Of a DNA stretch of 47,129 nucleotides, positions 16,976-25,220 are shown in pieces (the stretch's first letter is position 1; the number at the start of each line of letters is the position of its first letter). Origin of the DNA: Candidatus Abyssobacteria bacterium SURF_5 (lineage in GTDB: Bacteria; Abyssobacteria; SURF-5); the NCBI GenBank assembly GCA_003598085.1, contig QZKU01000047.1:1-47129 (forward strand), in the 5' to 3' direction. The notes beneath the pieces were generated by a model. That model made no database searches. It was not told the origin of the DNA and worked only from the letters and a program-made list of their open reading frames with translations. The translations under genes and the position numbers were made by a program.

Positions 16976-18133
16976 TCATCTCTGGTTGAAGCGACGGCCC
17001 AGCATCGCGCCGGCGATGTTTATCCGCTGCATTTGGACGGTCCCGCCGGCCACCGGCCACCCGCGGCTGTCCCTCAGCATTCGCTCGATCGGGTATTCCT
17101 TCGAGTAGCCGTACCCGCCGAATACCTGCAGCGCCATATCTGTCACCTCTTTCGCCATCTCGTTGGCGAAACACTTGGCGACGGATGATTCAAATATCGA
17201 GGGCAGCCCCATCCCCGCATTCACCGCCGCCCGGTAAATCAGCAGTCTGGCCGCCTCGACCTTCATCGCCATATCCGCCAGAAGGAACTGAACGGCCTGG
17301 AATTCACATATCTGCTTGCCGAAAGCCGTCCGCTCCTGTGCGTATTTCTTCGCCGCTTCCAGCGCGCCCCACGCGATTCCGAGCGACTGCGTCGCATTTC
17401 CGCAGCGCTCCACGTCAAACGCCTGCATCAACATCGCGAACCCGCCCCCGGGAATTACCAGGTTCTCTTTCGGCACAATGCAATCTTCAAAAATCAAATC
17501 GCAGCTCGGGATGCCGCGAAGTCCCATAAATTCTTCCTGTTTGCCGAAGCTGAAACCCGGCGCCCCCTTCTCGATCACCAATCCGCCGATGCCCTTGTGC
17601 CCCTTCTTCTCGCTGAGCCGGACGTACACCATGTACCATTCTGAATGACCTCCGCCGGAGATAAACCGCTTTCGACCATTTACGACATAATGATCTCCCT
17701 CAAGCACGGCCCGCGTCGTCAGATCGGTCAGCGCCGAGCCGGCGCCCGGCTCCGTCATGCCGACCGCCATGAATTTTTCTCCTTTGCAGCACGGAGGGAT
17801 GAATCGCTCTTTCTGTTCTTCCGTGCCGAATTGCTCGACGACGCGAATTGGTCCGAAACTTGTCTCAAAGACCGGACCGGACGCGACGCAACTCACCCGC
17901 GCCAACTCCTCCATCGCCAGGATGGCGTCAAACGCCGTCAGCCCGCCGCCTCCGTATTTCTCGGGAAGCGTGATACCCAGCAGGCCGCGGTCCGCATATT
18001 CCTTTATAAGCGTCAAGTCCCTGACAAAACCTTCTCGCTCCCACGTATCGACCAGCGGAGCAAGCCGCTCGTCCGCAAAATCATGCACCATCTTCTTGAA
18101 AATTATCTGCTCCTCACTCAGTTGGAAATCCAT
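16976..18133 (-). CDS. Acyl-CoA dehydrogenase with relocated catalytic Glu
   Basis: 385 residues, the usual length. FAD and substrate motifs are visible: MAVGMTEPGAGSALTDL, then NGRKRFISGG and GGYGYSKEYPIERMLRD. In medium- and short-chain enzymes the catalytic base is the Glu of a YEGT motif near the C-terminus. Here that site is A-G363-G-T. A Glu is present instead at E242 (FDVER), the position used by isovaleryl-CoA and long-chain dehydrogenases. That suggests a branched or unusual acyl-CoA substrate. GGGAGG precedes the ATG and the acyl-CoA synthetase ends 18 bp upstream, so the two genes are probably co-transcribed: the acid would be activated, then dehydrogenated. It would pass electrons to ETF. 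Confidence 0.92.
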   Translation of the reverse strand: MDFQLSEEQIIFKKMVHDFADERLAPLVDTWEREGFVRDLTLIKEYADRGLLGITLPEKYGGGGLTAFDAILAMEELARVSCVASGPVFETSFGPIRVVEQFGTEEQKERFIPPCCKGEKFMAVGMTEPGAGSALTDLTTRAVLEGDHYVVNGRKRFISGGGHSEWYMVYVRLSEKKGHKGIGGLVIEKGAPGFSFGKQEEFMGLRGIPSCDLIFEDCIVPKENLVIPGGGFAMLMQAFDVERCGNATQSLGIAWGALEAAKKYAQERTAFGKQICEFQAVQFLLADMAMKVEAARLLIYRAAVNAGMGLPSIFESSVAKCFANEMAKEVTDMALQVFGGYGYSKEYPIERMLRDSRGWPVAGGTVQMQRINIAGAMLGRRFNQR

Positions 18134-18151
18134 TCTCGCCTCCCTTTGCGC

Positions 18152-19765
18152 TCACTGTTTATCTGGGCTTGCCGTTTCCCTGAATTGCTCGACCAGTTTG
18201 CTTTTCATTATTTTTCCGCCCGGATTCCTCGGCAGATCCGGCACGAGGAAAACCTTTCGCGGCATCTTGTAATCGGCAAGATGGCCGGCGCAAAATTCCC
18301 GTATCTCGTCCACGCCGATCGTTTCGACGTCCGGTCGAAGGATGACCGCGCATGCCACCGCACTGCCCATGACAGGGTCGGGCAGTCCGAAAACCGCCAC
18401 GTCGAGAATTTTCGGGTGGAGATGCAGAACGTTCTCCACCTCGACCGGATATACGTTCTCGCCGCCCCGATTGATCATCTCGCGCGTCCGCCCCACGATA
18501 AAAAGGAATCCGTCTTCATCCCGATACGCCATGTCGCCGGTGTGGAACCAGCCGTCGCGATACACCCTCGCCGTCTCCTCCGGCAACTTGTAATACCCCT
18601 TCGAAACAAGCGCGCCCCGCACCGCCAGTTCACCCACCGCATTCGGCCCCAATTCTTTCCCGTCAAGAAGATCAACGATCCTGACTTCCGAACACAAATT
18701 CGGTTGGCCTACCGACGTGGGATGAACTTCGCTGAAACGGTCATGGAGCGTGCTGATGACCGAGGCTTCCGTCAAGCCATATCCGTTCAGGCAGATCACG
18801 CCGGGAAAACTCTCCCTGATCTGCTTCAACAGGTCCGGCGGCATTGGCGCCCCGCCATACGTGATAATTCTGACGCTGTCGAGTTTGGCGTCGCGAACAG
18901 GCGTCTTGTTGAGAAGCAGCCAGTACATGGTCGGCGTTCCCGCCAGCACATTCACTCGCTCGCGGCTTAACAGTTCGACCACCTCCCACGGATTGAAGGA
19001 GGGAACGAGGATACAACTCCGGCCCAGAATCAAGGCCGACATTAATTGCTCCTGCAACGCCAACACGTGGAACAGGGGAGCAACCATCAACATCGTCTGC
19101 GCGCCGGATTCCTCCAAGCCGGAATATTGAGAGGTTATATGCATCGCCTTGAGAGCGCTGGTGATGATGTTCCGGTGAGTGATCATTACGCCTTTCGGCG
19201 TGCCCGCGGTCCCGGAAGTGAAGAGAACCAGAGCTGTGTCGTCTTCCGCTATTCCGTCCTGCGAATGCGCACCATCCCGTTTCGGAAGCTCATCCTGCCA
19301 ATTGTCCCCGAGCACGATTTGGCGAAAAGCCAAAGAGGCGGAATCGATCTCCTGCAGTTTCGGCGATAACAGCGGAGATGTGAGCAAAATCTTCAGGTCC
19401 GAAAATCGCAACTGCCGTTCCAGTTCGGCGGGCGCCAAACGAGTATTGAAAACAACCGAAGTCGCCCCCAGCTTCTGGATCGCCCAGAAAGAAATAACGA
19501 AGCGGAGGGAATTCTCCATCAGGATTCCGACGTGGTCGCCTTTTGCCGCCCCAACCTTTTCGAGGCGCGCAGCCATGCAGGCCGCCAATTCCGCCGTTTG
19601 CCGAAAGGTGAGGCGGGTCTGGCCCTCGATCAGAAAAATCTCGTTCTCGAAGGTAGCGGCGCATCTTGAAAACATTTCCCAAATAGTGCGGAAACGGTTT
19701 TTGAATGTTTGGATCGGATGCCCTGCGACCTCGACTGTTTCGACGGAAAAATCTTCGATTATCAT
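18152..19765 (-). CDS. AMP-forming acyl-CoA synthetase
   Basis: The ATG at 19765, with GGAAAGG 9 nt upstream, is preferred over an in-frame TTG at 19783; the product has 537 residues. The ANL-superfamily core motifs are in order: LVLFTSGTAGTPKGVMITH (about 181-199), NGYGLTEASV, HTGDMAYRDEDGFLFIVGR, and the C-terminal lysine motif NPGGKIMKSKL. The enzyme would make an acyl-adenylate and then the CoA thioester of a carboxylic acid. The chain type cannot be read. It lies 18 bp upstream of the acyl-CoA dehydrogenase and 73 bp downstream of the DUF6282 gene on the same strand, so it fits the activation step of the cluster. Confidence 0.93.
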   Translation of the reverse strand: MIIEDFSVETVEVAGHPIQTFKNRFRTIWEMFSRCAATFENEIFLIEGQTRLTFRQTAELAACMAARLEKVGAAKGDHVGILMENSLRFVISFWAIQKLGATSVVFNTRLAPAELERQLRFSDLKILLTSPLLSPKLQEIDSASLAFRQIVLGDNWQDELPKRDGAHSQDGIAEDDTALVLFTSGTAGTPKGVMITHRNIITSALKAMHITSQYSGLEESGAQTMLMVAPLFHVLALQEQLMSALILGRSCILVPSFNPWEVVELLSRERVNVLAGTPTMYWLLLNKTPVRDAKLDSVRIITYGGAPMPPDLLKQIRESFPGVICLNGYGLTEASVISTLHDRFSEVHPTSVGQPNLCSEVRIVDLLDGKELGPNAVGELAVRGALVSKGYYKLPEETARVYRDGWFHTGDMAYRDEDGFLFIVGRTREMINRGGENVYPVEVENVLHLHPKILDVAVFGLPDPVMGSAVACAVILRPDVETIGVDEIREFCAGHLADYKMPRKVFLVPDLPRNPGGKIMKSKLVEQFRETASPDKQ

Positions 19766-19838
19766 ATCTGCGCGCCTTTCCAAATTTTCTCAAACGTGCC
19801 CCGCTCGCGCCTCAATTGGATCGGGTGAACTTTCAATG

Positions 19839-20693
19839 CTACACCCCCAGCAGACGAGGCGGATTTTCGACCAGCATCGTTCTGATCTCGCCCCGGCTAA
19901 TGCCTTCCGTCATCAGAGCCTCGATGAAAGTCCGCATTCCTGCTACCGGATGCGGAAAAACCGACTGGCCCAGGTCGGTCACGAGAACACAACTTTCGGC
20001 GCCGATCGCCTTGATGCTCCCGGCCATTCTCTTGCCGCCGCCCTCCTGCGATAACAACATCGCGAGATAACATTTCTCCAGAACCGCGCCCTTTCTCGCC
20101 AGATCCACTTGTTGTTCAAGGGTCAACCCCACAAAAAACATGTCGGCGTGGGTGATCAGGATTTTCTCGACGCCTGCAGCCAGCGCGGCATCCGTCAAAA
20201 CAAGAATTTCGCGGGCTGAAAGATGACCCGTTCCCAATATGGCTTTGTTCTCCGCAATCTTTCGCAGAATCGGTCCAATCTCCGGCTTCAATCGACCGGC
20301 TTCATCGAGAACGCTCAGGCCGGCCAGCGCCGCTTCGGCTGCTGTGTCACTGTGCCCCCCGTAGTGGGAAAGGTGATTCTGAGAATCAAAAGTGGGGAAC
20401 CACACGAATTTGCCGCCCATCCTCAGCGCCGCATCTACGGCAGCCGCATTGAATCCGCCCACCGAGTGGTTTAAAACGACTCCGCCGCAGGCAGTAACCC
20501 CTTCCATTCTTGCGTTCACCAGTGCGGCGCGTCCGGCGGTCGGGCATTCATGCGCCTTTATCACCACCGCCCGCATGCCGGCTTCCTTCGCCTCGGCAGC
20601 CAGCCCGAAATCGTCCAGCGCCCGATCATACAGGCTCGGCCCGCTGTGAGTATGCAGATCAATCCCGCCTCTAAGCAGATTGTCGGTTGTCAT
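19839..20693 (-). CDS. DUF6282 metal-dependent hydrolase-like protein
   Basis: 284 residues. It starts IDLHTHSGPSLYDR, the HxH metal motif of amidohydrolase/PHP-type barrels. Further His and Asp ligands are probable at IKAHECPT, GTGHLSAREI, ILITHADM and VLVTDLGQ. A PTFDSQNHLSHYGGHSD stretch lies in the middle, and the end reads MLVENPPRLLGV, like the NPARLLG ending of amidohydrolases. The pattern matches the DUF6282 family, whose activity is not established. GGAGAAG precedes the ATG. It sits between the selenoprotein/FTR-like pair and the acyl-CoA synthetase. It may cleave a cyclic or amide intermediate before CoA activation, which is inference from position only. Confidence 0.75.
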   Translation of the reverse strand: MTTDNLLRGGIDLHTHSGPSLYDRALDDFGLAAEAKEAGMRAVVIKAHECPTAGRAALVNARMEGVTACGGVVLNHSVGGFNAAAVDAALRMGGKFVWFPTFDSQNHLSHYGGHSDTAAEAALAGLSVLDEAGRLKPEIGPILRKIAENKAILGTGHLSAREILVLTDAALAAGVEKILITHADMFFVGLTLEQQVDLARKGAVLEKCYLAMLLSQEGGGKRMAGSIKAIGAESCVLVTDLGQSVFPHPVAGMRTFIEALMTEGISRGEIRTMLVENPPRLLGV

Positions 20694-20707
20694 TTGCTTC
20701 TCCAGAA

Positions 20708-20736
20708 AATTGGGGACAGAGAATCTCCCCCTAATT
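20708..20736. repeat. GGGACAG-type REP-like hairpin
   Basis: AATTGGGG (20708-20715) pairs with CCCC...AATT (20727-20736), with a small bulge, around GACAGAG. It belongs to the same loose family as 22679-22703 and overlaps the stop codon of the FTR-like gene. It may protect or end mRNA segments inside the cluster. Confidence 0.4.
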
Positions 20737-21065
20737 TAGGCGGTCCTATCCTTCAATAGCCTTTCCGCCGCCGACTGCGTCATGAATAATCCGCAGTGAC
20801 AGCAGCCTTGCTCCTTGATTTGCGCGCGATGCTCCGCGCACGGACATACCGTCTTCTCAGCTTCCTGTGACATCTTAAGCAAATCATCCGTTACCACGTG
20901 GCACGAGCAAAAGGGGCGCCCATACCGCTCGAGATTGCGCGCCAAGCCGGCGAGAGTCGCCTCTTTGATGGACTCAATCGGATTCAGAAAATAGCCGGCT
21001 GCGCGGGCATGCTCTACCGCCATCTCTCGCACCTGAGCCAACGCCTTTGTATTCGGTTCGGCCAC
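20736..21065 (-). CDS. Ferredoxin:thioredoxin reductase catalytic-like Fe-S protein
   Basis: 109 residues with a GTG start. Three Cys pairs are visible: C53-S-C55, C74-P-C76 and C89-H-C91, ending CCHCGLF. This is the order of the plant/cyanobacterial FTR catalytic subunit (CPC, CPC, CHC), which holds a [4Fe-4S] cluster next to a redox disulfide and reduces disulfides one electron at a time. Differences: the first pair is CSC, and the spacings are 18 and 12 residues rather than 16 and 8. The start lies 1 nt after the selenoprotein stop, with the ribosome binding site (GGGAG) inside the selenoprotein's last codons, so the two are translationally coupled. It is a good candidate for the selenoprotein's reductant. 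Confidence 0.8.
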   Translation of the reverse strand: MAEPNTKALAQVREMAVEHARAAGYFLNPIESIKEATLAGLARNLERYGRPFCSCHVVTDDLLKMSQEAEKTVCPCAEHRAQIKEQGCCHCGLFMTQSAAERLLKDRTA

Positions 21066-21066
21066 T

Positions 21067-22662
21067 TCATACTCCCTTGGGACGAATCGCCCGCGTCACC
21101 GAATAGGTGATCCCGAACGTGGGAATCCACATCGAGTGTTTGCCGGGACCGCCGGCAACTATCACATTGATTGCGCCGGCCATCTGTGCCACCCGCAAGG
21201 TTCCGTCGGGTTCGACAAAGTCTTCTCTTCCGGCCTGTATATGGCTCAACTGTTCGGCCGACATCTTTCGCGTCGATACTCGCGCGTGCTCAAAGATATA
21301 TTCCTGGACATCTTTCTTGGAGAAGCCTCCCGCCGCTATTGTCGCGGCGTGCTCGGGCCCGAGGACCACGAACAGATCGCCCACTCTGTACAGATTGTTA
21401 TTGCCCGCGCTGCCAATCGCGCCGCAAATTGTGGTGAGAACCGCTTCCGCGGTCGTGCTGCCGTGGTCGTTGATGTTATGCGGCGGTTCCGCAGCCACGA
21501 CGGTGACTGTGCTCGCAGTTCGATCGAATCCCCGCTCGACATGCAGCGGCTCCCACGGGCTTTCCTCCTCGTTTTCGGCCATGCAGTAACTGTACTTGCC
21601 CGGATGCCCCATCGTAGCTTTGTCCAGTTCTCCCGGAATCCCGCCACCGACGTTTTGCATTGCGAGCCGGACCGCCCTGCCAATAACGGCATTCGCGCGA
21701 CTCCCCTGCCCAAAACAGTTGCCCTTGCTGTTAATTCCCAGCTCGCGAGCGAGGGGACCATTCACGATGATCAGCGGACTGCAGGGATGTGTCGTCGTCT
21801 GTATGCCGTACAGGTTGAACTGGTCCTCCATCATCGCCTCGACCGCGGCCAGCACCACCGGAAAATACGACGGCAGACAACCGGCCATCACGGTATTTGT
21901 GGCGATCTTCTCAACAGTTGCGGCGGCATAAACGGGCGGAAATTCGCCAAGCACCTCTTCCGGCTCCCTGCCGGCGGCAAGAAGCATTGCCTCCACTCGC
22001 TCGCGCGTCGGCGGTATCACTGGAAGACCATCGGTCCAGCCTTTGCCGTAAAAGAATTCCTGCTGTGCGTCTGCGTCACCGCTGATACTGAACTGTCGGG
22101 GTAAATCCGAGGCGGTTGCATCGGCATTCCGCGCCTCATGTCGGGTTACGTATTCGGTAATATTCTGAAAAGCCTTGCCCGCCAGCATTGTCACGTCCGA
22201 TTCGCTTCGCCCGCCGAGCGGATGCGGTATGACCGCAAGCGGAATGTCGGGCATCCCGAGCGCTCTCGCCTCGGCCGCCGCCAGTGGACGGAACTGGTCG
22301 GTCACGAGGGAAATGGTCGGGATGCCTTTCTTCTCGAAAGAGACGGAGTCGTGGATACTCCACGACGTGCACGACCCTCAGTCGCCGACGCCGCAGATCA
22401 CCAGATCGGCCGCATCGGCCGCCTCCTGAAGGTATTCTTCAGGAGCCGCGAATGCAGCGTTCTCCTTTCCTTTCCTCACGGTCTTCGTGGCGGGGTACTT
22501 TGCGGCGAACATCTTCACCAGATTGTCAAACAGGAGATTCACGTTGGGCTTTGCATTGCCAAAAAACACAACGGTCTTTCCCGCCAGATTCTTTTGGCGG
22601 CCCGCCAGCGTCTGTTTCTCCGCCGTTACTTCCCCAACGGGATTCAGCACTTCCACTTTCAT
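21067..22662 (-). CDS. UGSC-family selenoprotein (in-frame UGA = selenocysteine 95)
   Basis: The minus strand is open from the ATG at 22662 to 22381. It meets a single TGA at 22378-22380 and continues in the same frame to a second TGA at 21067-21069, giving 531 residues. Around the first TGA the protein reads LVICGVGD-U-GSCTSWSIHD, the U-G-S-C motif that names the UGSC family of selenoproteins known from metagenomes. A conventional reading would give a 94-residue protein and a second one starting at a GTG with no ribosome binding site; coding signal continues across the 72 bp between. A hairpin of SECIS type follows the UGA. The C-terminal domain has further conserved-looking Cys (AGCLPSYFP, HPCSPLI, GNCFGQG, YSYCMAEN). 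It is probably a thiol/selenol redox enzyme with unknown substrate. It needs SelA/B/C/D from elsewhere in the genome. Confidence 0.88.
22348..22366 (-). promoter_or_regulatory. Candidate bacterial SECIS hairpin
   Basis: Beginning 11 nt after the UGA on the mRNA, GUCGUGG pairs perfectly with CCACGAC around the 5-nt loop AGUAU. The loop starts 18 nt after the UGA and has a G among its first two bases. Both match what is known of bacterial SECIS elements recognised by SelB. The hairpin lies inside the coding sequence, as bacterial SECIS elements do. Confidence 0.7.
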
Positions 22663-22678
22663 AACCCAATTCCCTTTC

Positions 22679-22703
22679 AAAAATAGGGACAGAGCCTATT
22701 TTT
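22679..22703. repeat. Perfect GGGACAG-type hairpin upstream of the selenoprotein gene
   Basis: AAAAATAGG (22679-22687) and CCTATTTTT (22695-22703) form a perfect 9-bp stem around GACAGAG. It lies 16 bp upstream of the selenoprotein start, next to its ribosome binding site (AAAGGG). As RNA it could be a weak terminator for the genes upstream or a leader hairpin. As DNA it is one of several REP-like elements of this window. Confidence 0.55.
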
Positions 22704-22754
22704 TTGTTATAATTCCTTGCATACCAGTATGTTAAGAAAGCCCATCGGTTGTGC

Positions 22755-22910
22755 CTATCTCCGTAGGGTAAAAACTTTGAATATTAATCCATCATAAAAT
22801 TTCGGCTCTGTCTGCCCTCTTTTACTTTTCCTTGAGAGCTGTTTTGCGTATTTTCCAGAGGCAGTCACTGGCATCTCGTCAAGCAGGGCAAGAACGCGTC
22901 TTGCGGAGTG
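22755..22910 (-). pseudogene. C-terminal remnant of an acyl-CoA synthetase gene
   Basis: The minus-strand frame ending at the TAG at 22755-22757 contains RRVLALLDEMPVTASGKYAK. The pattern DEMPVTASGK is the C-terminal lysine motif of AMP-forming acyl-CoA synthetases (P-x-T-x-[ST]-GK). Nothing upstream in this frame looks like the rest of the enzyme; it runs into the end of the mutase subunit gene in another frame. It fills most of the 276-bp gap between the mutase B12 subunit and the selenoprotein. It may be the scar of a deletion within the cluster. Confidence 0.4.
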
Positions 22911-22938
22911 TGAAGATCGTCCTTTTTCCCCCTTTATC

Positions 22939-23340
22939 TCAGTTATTCGCGCCGACATGCTGATTGATGACGCCGACAATCTCGCCGATATCCGTGCCCG
23001 ATGTGAAAACGCCGGTGACGCCCATCTCCTTGAGCACCGGAATATCGGCCTCGGGAATGACTCCGCCGACCAGAATGATGACGTCCTCGATGCCTTCTTC
23101 CTTAAGCTTGTTTATGACGCGCCTGGTCAGCGGTACGTGCGCTCCGGAGAGAATGGACAGGCCGATGACCTTGACGTCCTCCTGGATCGCGGTGCTCACG
23201 ATCTTTTCCGGTGTCTGCCGGATGCCAAGGTAGATCACCTCGAAACCGGCGTCGCGCAGGCCATACGCAATCACCTTCGAGCCGCGGTCGTGCCCGTCAA
23301 GTCCTATCTTTGATATGAGAACTCTGACCTTATTCTCCAT
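22939..23340 (-). CDS. Acyl-CoA mutase B12-binding (small) subunit
   Basis: 133 residues from the ATG at 23340 (GAAGGAG 6 nt upstream), better than an in-frame ATG at 23355. It is the stand-alone cobalamin domain: KVRVLISKIGLDGHDRGSK contains DxHxxG, whose His replaces the dimethylbenzimidazole ligand of adenosylcobalamin. GLSILSGAH and IILVGGVIP supply the rest of the nucleotide-loop pocket. It pairs with the large subunit at 25221-26969 to form a radical carbon-skeleton mutase. The two genes are separated by the radical SAM/PDZ gene, which ends 11 bp before this start. Confidence 0.93.
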   Translation of the reverse strand: MENKVRVLISKIGLDGHDRGSKVIAYGLRDAGFEVIYLGIRQTPEKIVSTAIQEDVKVIGLSILSGAHVPLTRRVINKLKEEGIEDVIILVGGVIPEADIPVLKEMGVTGVFTSGTDIGEIVGVINQHVGANN

Positions 23341-23351
23341 CGTCGTCTCCT

Positions 23352-25199
23352 TCAATCAAATATGGGATCACATTCGACCAATCTCACCGGAATCTTCAGA
23401 GCCCGTTCAATATCCAGATAAACCCGCCCTGTCAGGTCTCTCCCCCATCGGCTGAGATGGAACGGGGATGTGGGAATGACAACGAGGCCGGGCCGTATCC
23501 TCTCTTCTTTAACAAACGTCTCGGCCGCTCGGATGAAATCCTCGACCACCATCAGGTCGCCCATAAAAATGTTTCCCCCAAAGAAATCGTTTTTGGGGAT
23601 GCGGATATGCAGCTTCACGCCGGAGAAGCTGCCGTTGTGCGCCAAGAGCCGCTCCAAAGCGGGGCGCACAAGCTTTGAGGTCAGCAGCAGCACCTCCCTC
23701 GCCCCGTGACTGACGATTACATCTTTAACCTTCGCTACCCATTCATGGGGAATGCCTGAAGACGCAAACACGATTCCCAGGTGTGTCGCTGTCCTCGGCG
23801 TGTAAGGATACTCGTAATCCTGCAAGCCGACCGTCACATCAAGCAGATTTCCGTTCCGCTCAATCAAAACAGCAGTCTCCTTGAGGTCGCTTTGATGGAC
23901 AGTCGTCAAGAGCGACCGCACCTGCGGGCGCGTGCTCACGGGAAGACCGTTCACCCGGACGATACGGTCGCCGCGACGGATGCCCGCCCGGCAGGCGGGA
24001 GAATTTTTCATCACACCGTGCACGAGCGGATCATTCGGCGCCGCGGGATCATCGAATTCCTCGAACAATCCCGGACGAATCACCAGCGGGCAGTCGACCA
24101 TGTTCCTCAGTTCTCCTGCCTCGGCTCTGAGTTCGGTCCACACCTCATCAAGAGGAAACGCTGCTTTCTCATGTAAGGAGCGCGCGCAGCCGGGCAGGCT
24201 GATCTGGATGAGAGTGGGATCAAATGACGCCGCGAAAGCAACCGTTTCCCGCAAGTCCTCCAACATCTCTTTCCGCGACGGGAATGGCCACGGCACGATT
24301 ACGACGGAGAACGGAATCTTTCCGGCTTTCAGACGTGCGAGCGACCCAATTGCTACCTGGGGCGAAGGATCATTCATCAGCCAACTTCGCCTCTCCGTCG
24401 ACGACGAGTTAAGTGATACATCCAATAAAACCGGCTTGACTTCCGCCAGGATTCCCACCATGGCCGGCGTCAACGCCGCGCCGTTGGTCGGGATGCGGAA
24501 AACCTCTGTGGTTTTGGCACGCAGTTGCCGCAATATACCCTCAATCCTGGGATGAGCAAGCATTTCCTTCGGGCTGCCCATGTTCGGAAATATGTTTAAT
24601 TTGCCGTTCGGCGCGTAGTGCTTGATGCGAGCCTCCACGTGCCGGTACTCAACTTCAGGATCGGCCGGCTTCAATGACAGGGCGGGAGGCGCATCGCTGT
24701 TATAGCAAAACCGGCAATGCAGGTTGCACCGGGACGCCGCATGAGCCAGGATATCATTGGCGCCGCCGCCGGGTGTAAGCCACTGGGGCGGATGCTTCAG
24801 CCGAAAACCATCAACGTCCACCGGCTTTCCGCCCGACTCCAGTTGCACCACCTCCATCAGCGATTCCAGCATCCTCTTGATGTACCCGATGCGAGGCTCG
24901 TACAATTCCAAAGGATCAGAGGCACAGCCGTTCCTGTCCGCGTGAACCCGATCGACACGTTGCACGATCTGCCGCTCGCTCAGAAGCTTGTATCCGTCAA
25001 CGCTCAGCTCGCGGCCTCCCCCCGTCGGGATCAGTAAATCGAGCAGCTCGCTCAAGTGTCGGCCCAGGAGATCGCTCGGACTGCACAAATGATTGCCCGA
25101 AGGATTCAGGGAAAACCTGAGGATGTCGTCGTCTTTGGTCATAAAAAATGGTTTGATGTCCAACGTATCCGACATGTCCGACCAGTCGGACGCGTCCAT
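23352..25199 (-). CDS. Radical SAM protein with internal PDZ domain
   Basis: 615 residues. The radical SAM motif is C158-NLH-C162-RF-C165-Y, preceded by about 150 residues of unknown fold. A PDZ domain follows the barrel at about 385-450 (GVMKNSPACRAGIRRGDRIV, then VNGLPV). The C-terminal 170 residues contain IPKNDFFGGNIFMGDLMVV and are reminiscent of the DUF512-type tail of other PDZ/radical SAM proteins, although the domain order differs. The ATG has GAGGGG 11 nt upstream, and the first residues (DASDWSDMSD) come from a short repeat, so the true start might be later. It lies between the two mutase subunit genes, with gaps of 21 and 11 bp. Inferred role: modification or repair linked to the mutase or its substrate. 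No activity is known. Confidence 0.85.
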   Translation of the reverse strand: MDASDWSDMSDTLDIKPFFMTKDDDILRFSLNPSGNHLCSPSDLLGRHLSELLDLLIPTGGGRELSVDGYKLLSERQIVQRVDRVHADRNGCASDPLELYEPRIGYIKRMLESLMEVVQLESGGKPVDVDGFRLKHPPQWLTPGGGANDILAHAASRCNLHCRFCYNSDAPPALSLKPADPEVEYRHVEARIKHYAPNGKLNIFPNMGSPKEMLAHPRIEGILRQLRAKTTEVFRIPTNGAALTPAMVGILAEVKPVLLDVSLNSSSTERRSWLMNDPSPQVAIGSLARLKAGKIPFSVVIVPWPFPSRKEMLEDLRETVAFAASFDPTLIQISLPGCARSLHEKAAFPLDEVWTELRAEAGELRNMVDCPLVIRPGLFEEFDDPAAPNDPLVHGVMKNSPACRAGIRRGDRIVRVNGLPVSTRPQVRSLLTTVHQSDLKETAVLIERNGNLLDVTVGLQDYEYPYTPRTATHLGIVFASSGIPHEWVAKVKDVIVSHGAREVLLLTSKLVRPALERLLAHNGSFSGVKLHIRIPKNDFFGGNIFMGDLMVVEDFIRAAETFVKEERIRPGLVVIPTSPFHLSRWGRDLTGRVYLDIERALKIPVRLVECDPIFD

Positions 25200-25220
25200 G
25201 AGTCCGTTCGCCCCTCGCGC

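Noticed and set aside
16966-16989. Seven-codon open frame (MNFIISG) behind a good Shine-Dalgarno sequence
   Set aside because: It ends inside the 3' end of the acyl-CoA dehydrogenase gene; too short to call, possibly a chance match.
22303-22380. Two separate genes at the UGA, the second starting with GTG at 22305
   Set aside because: The frame is continuous, the UGSC motif spans the UGA, a SECIS-like hairpin follows and the GTG lacks a ribosome binding site.
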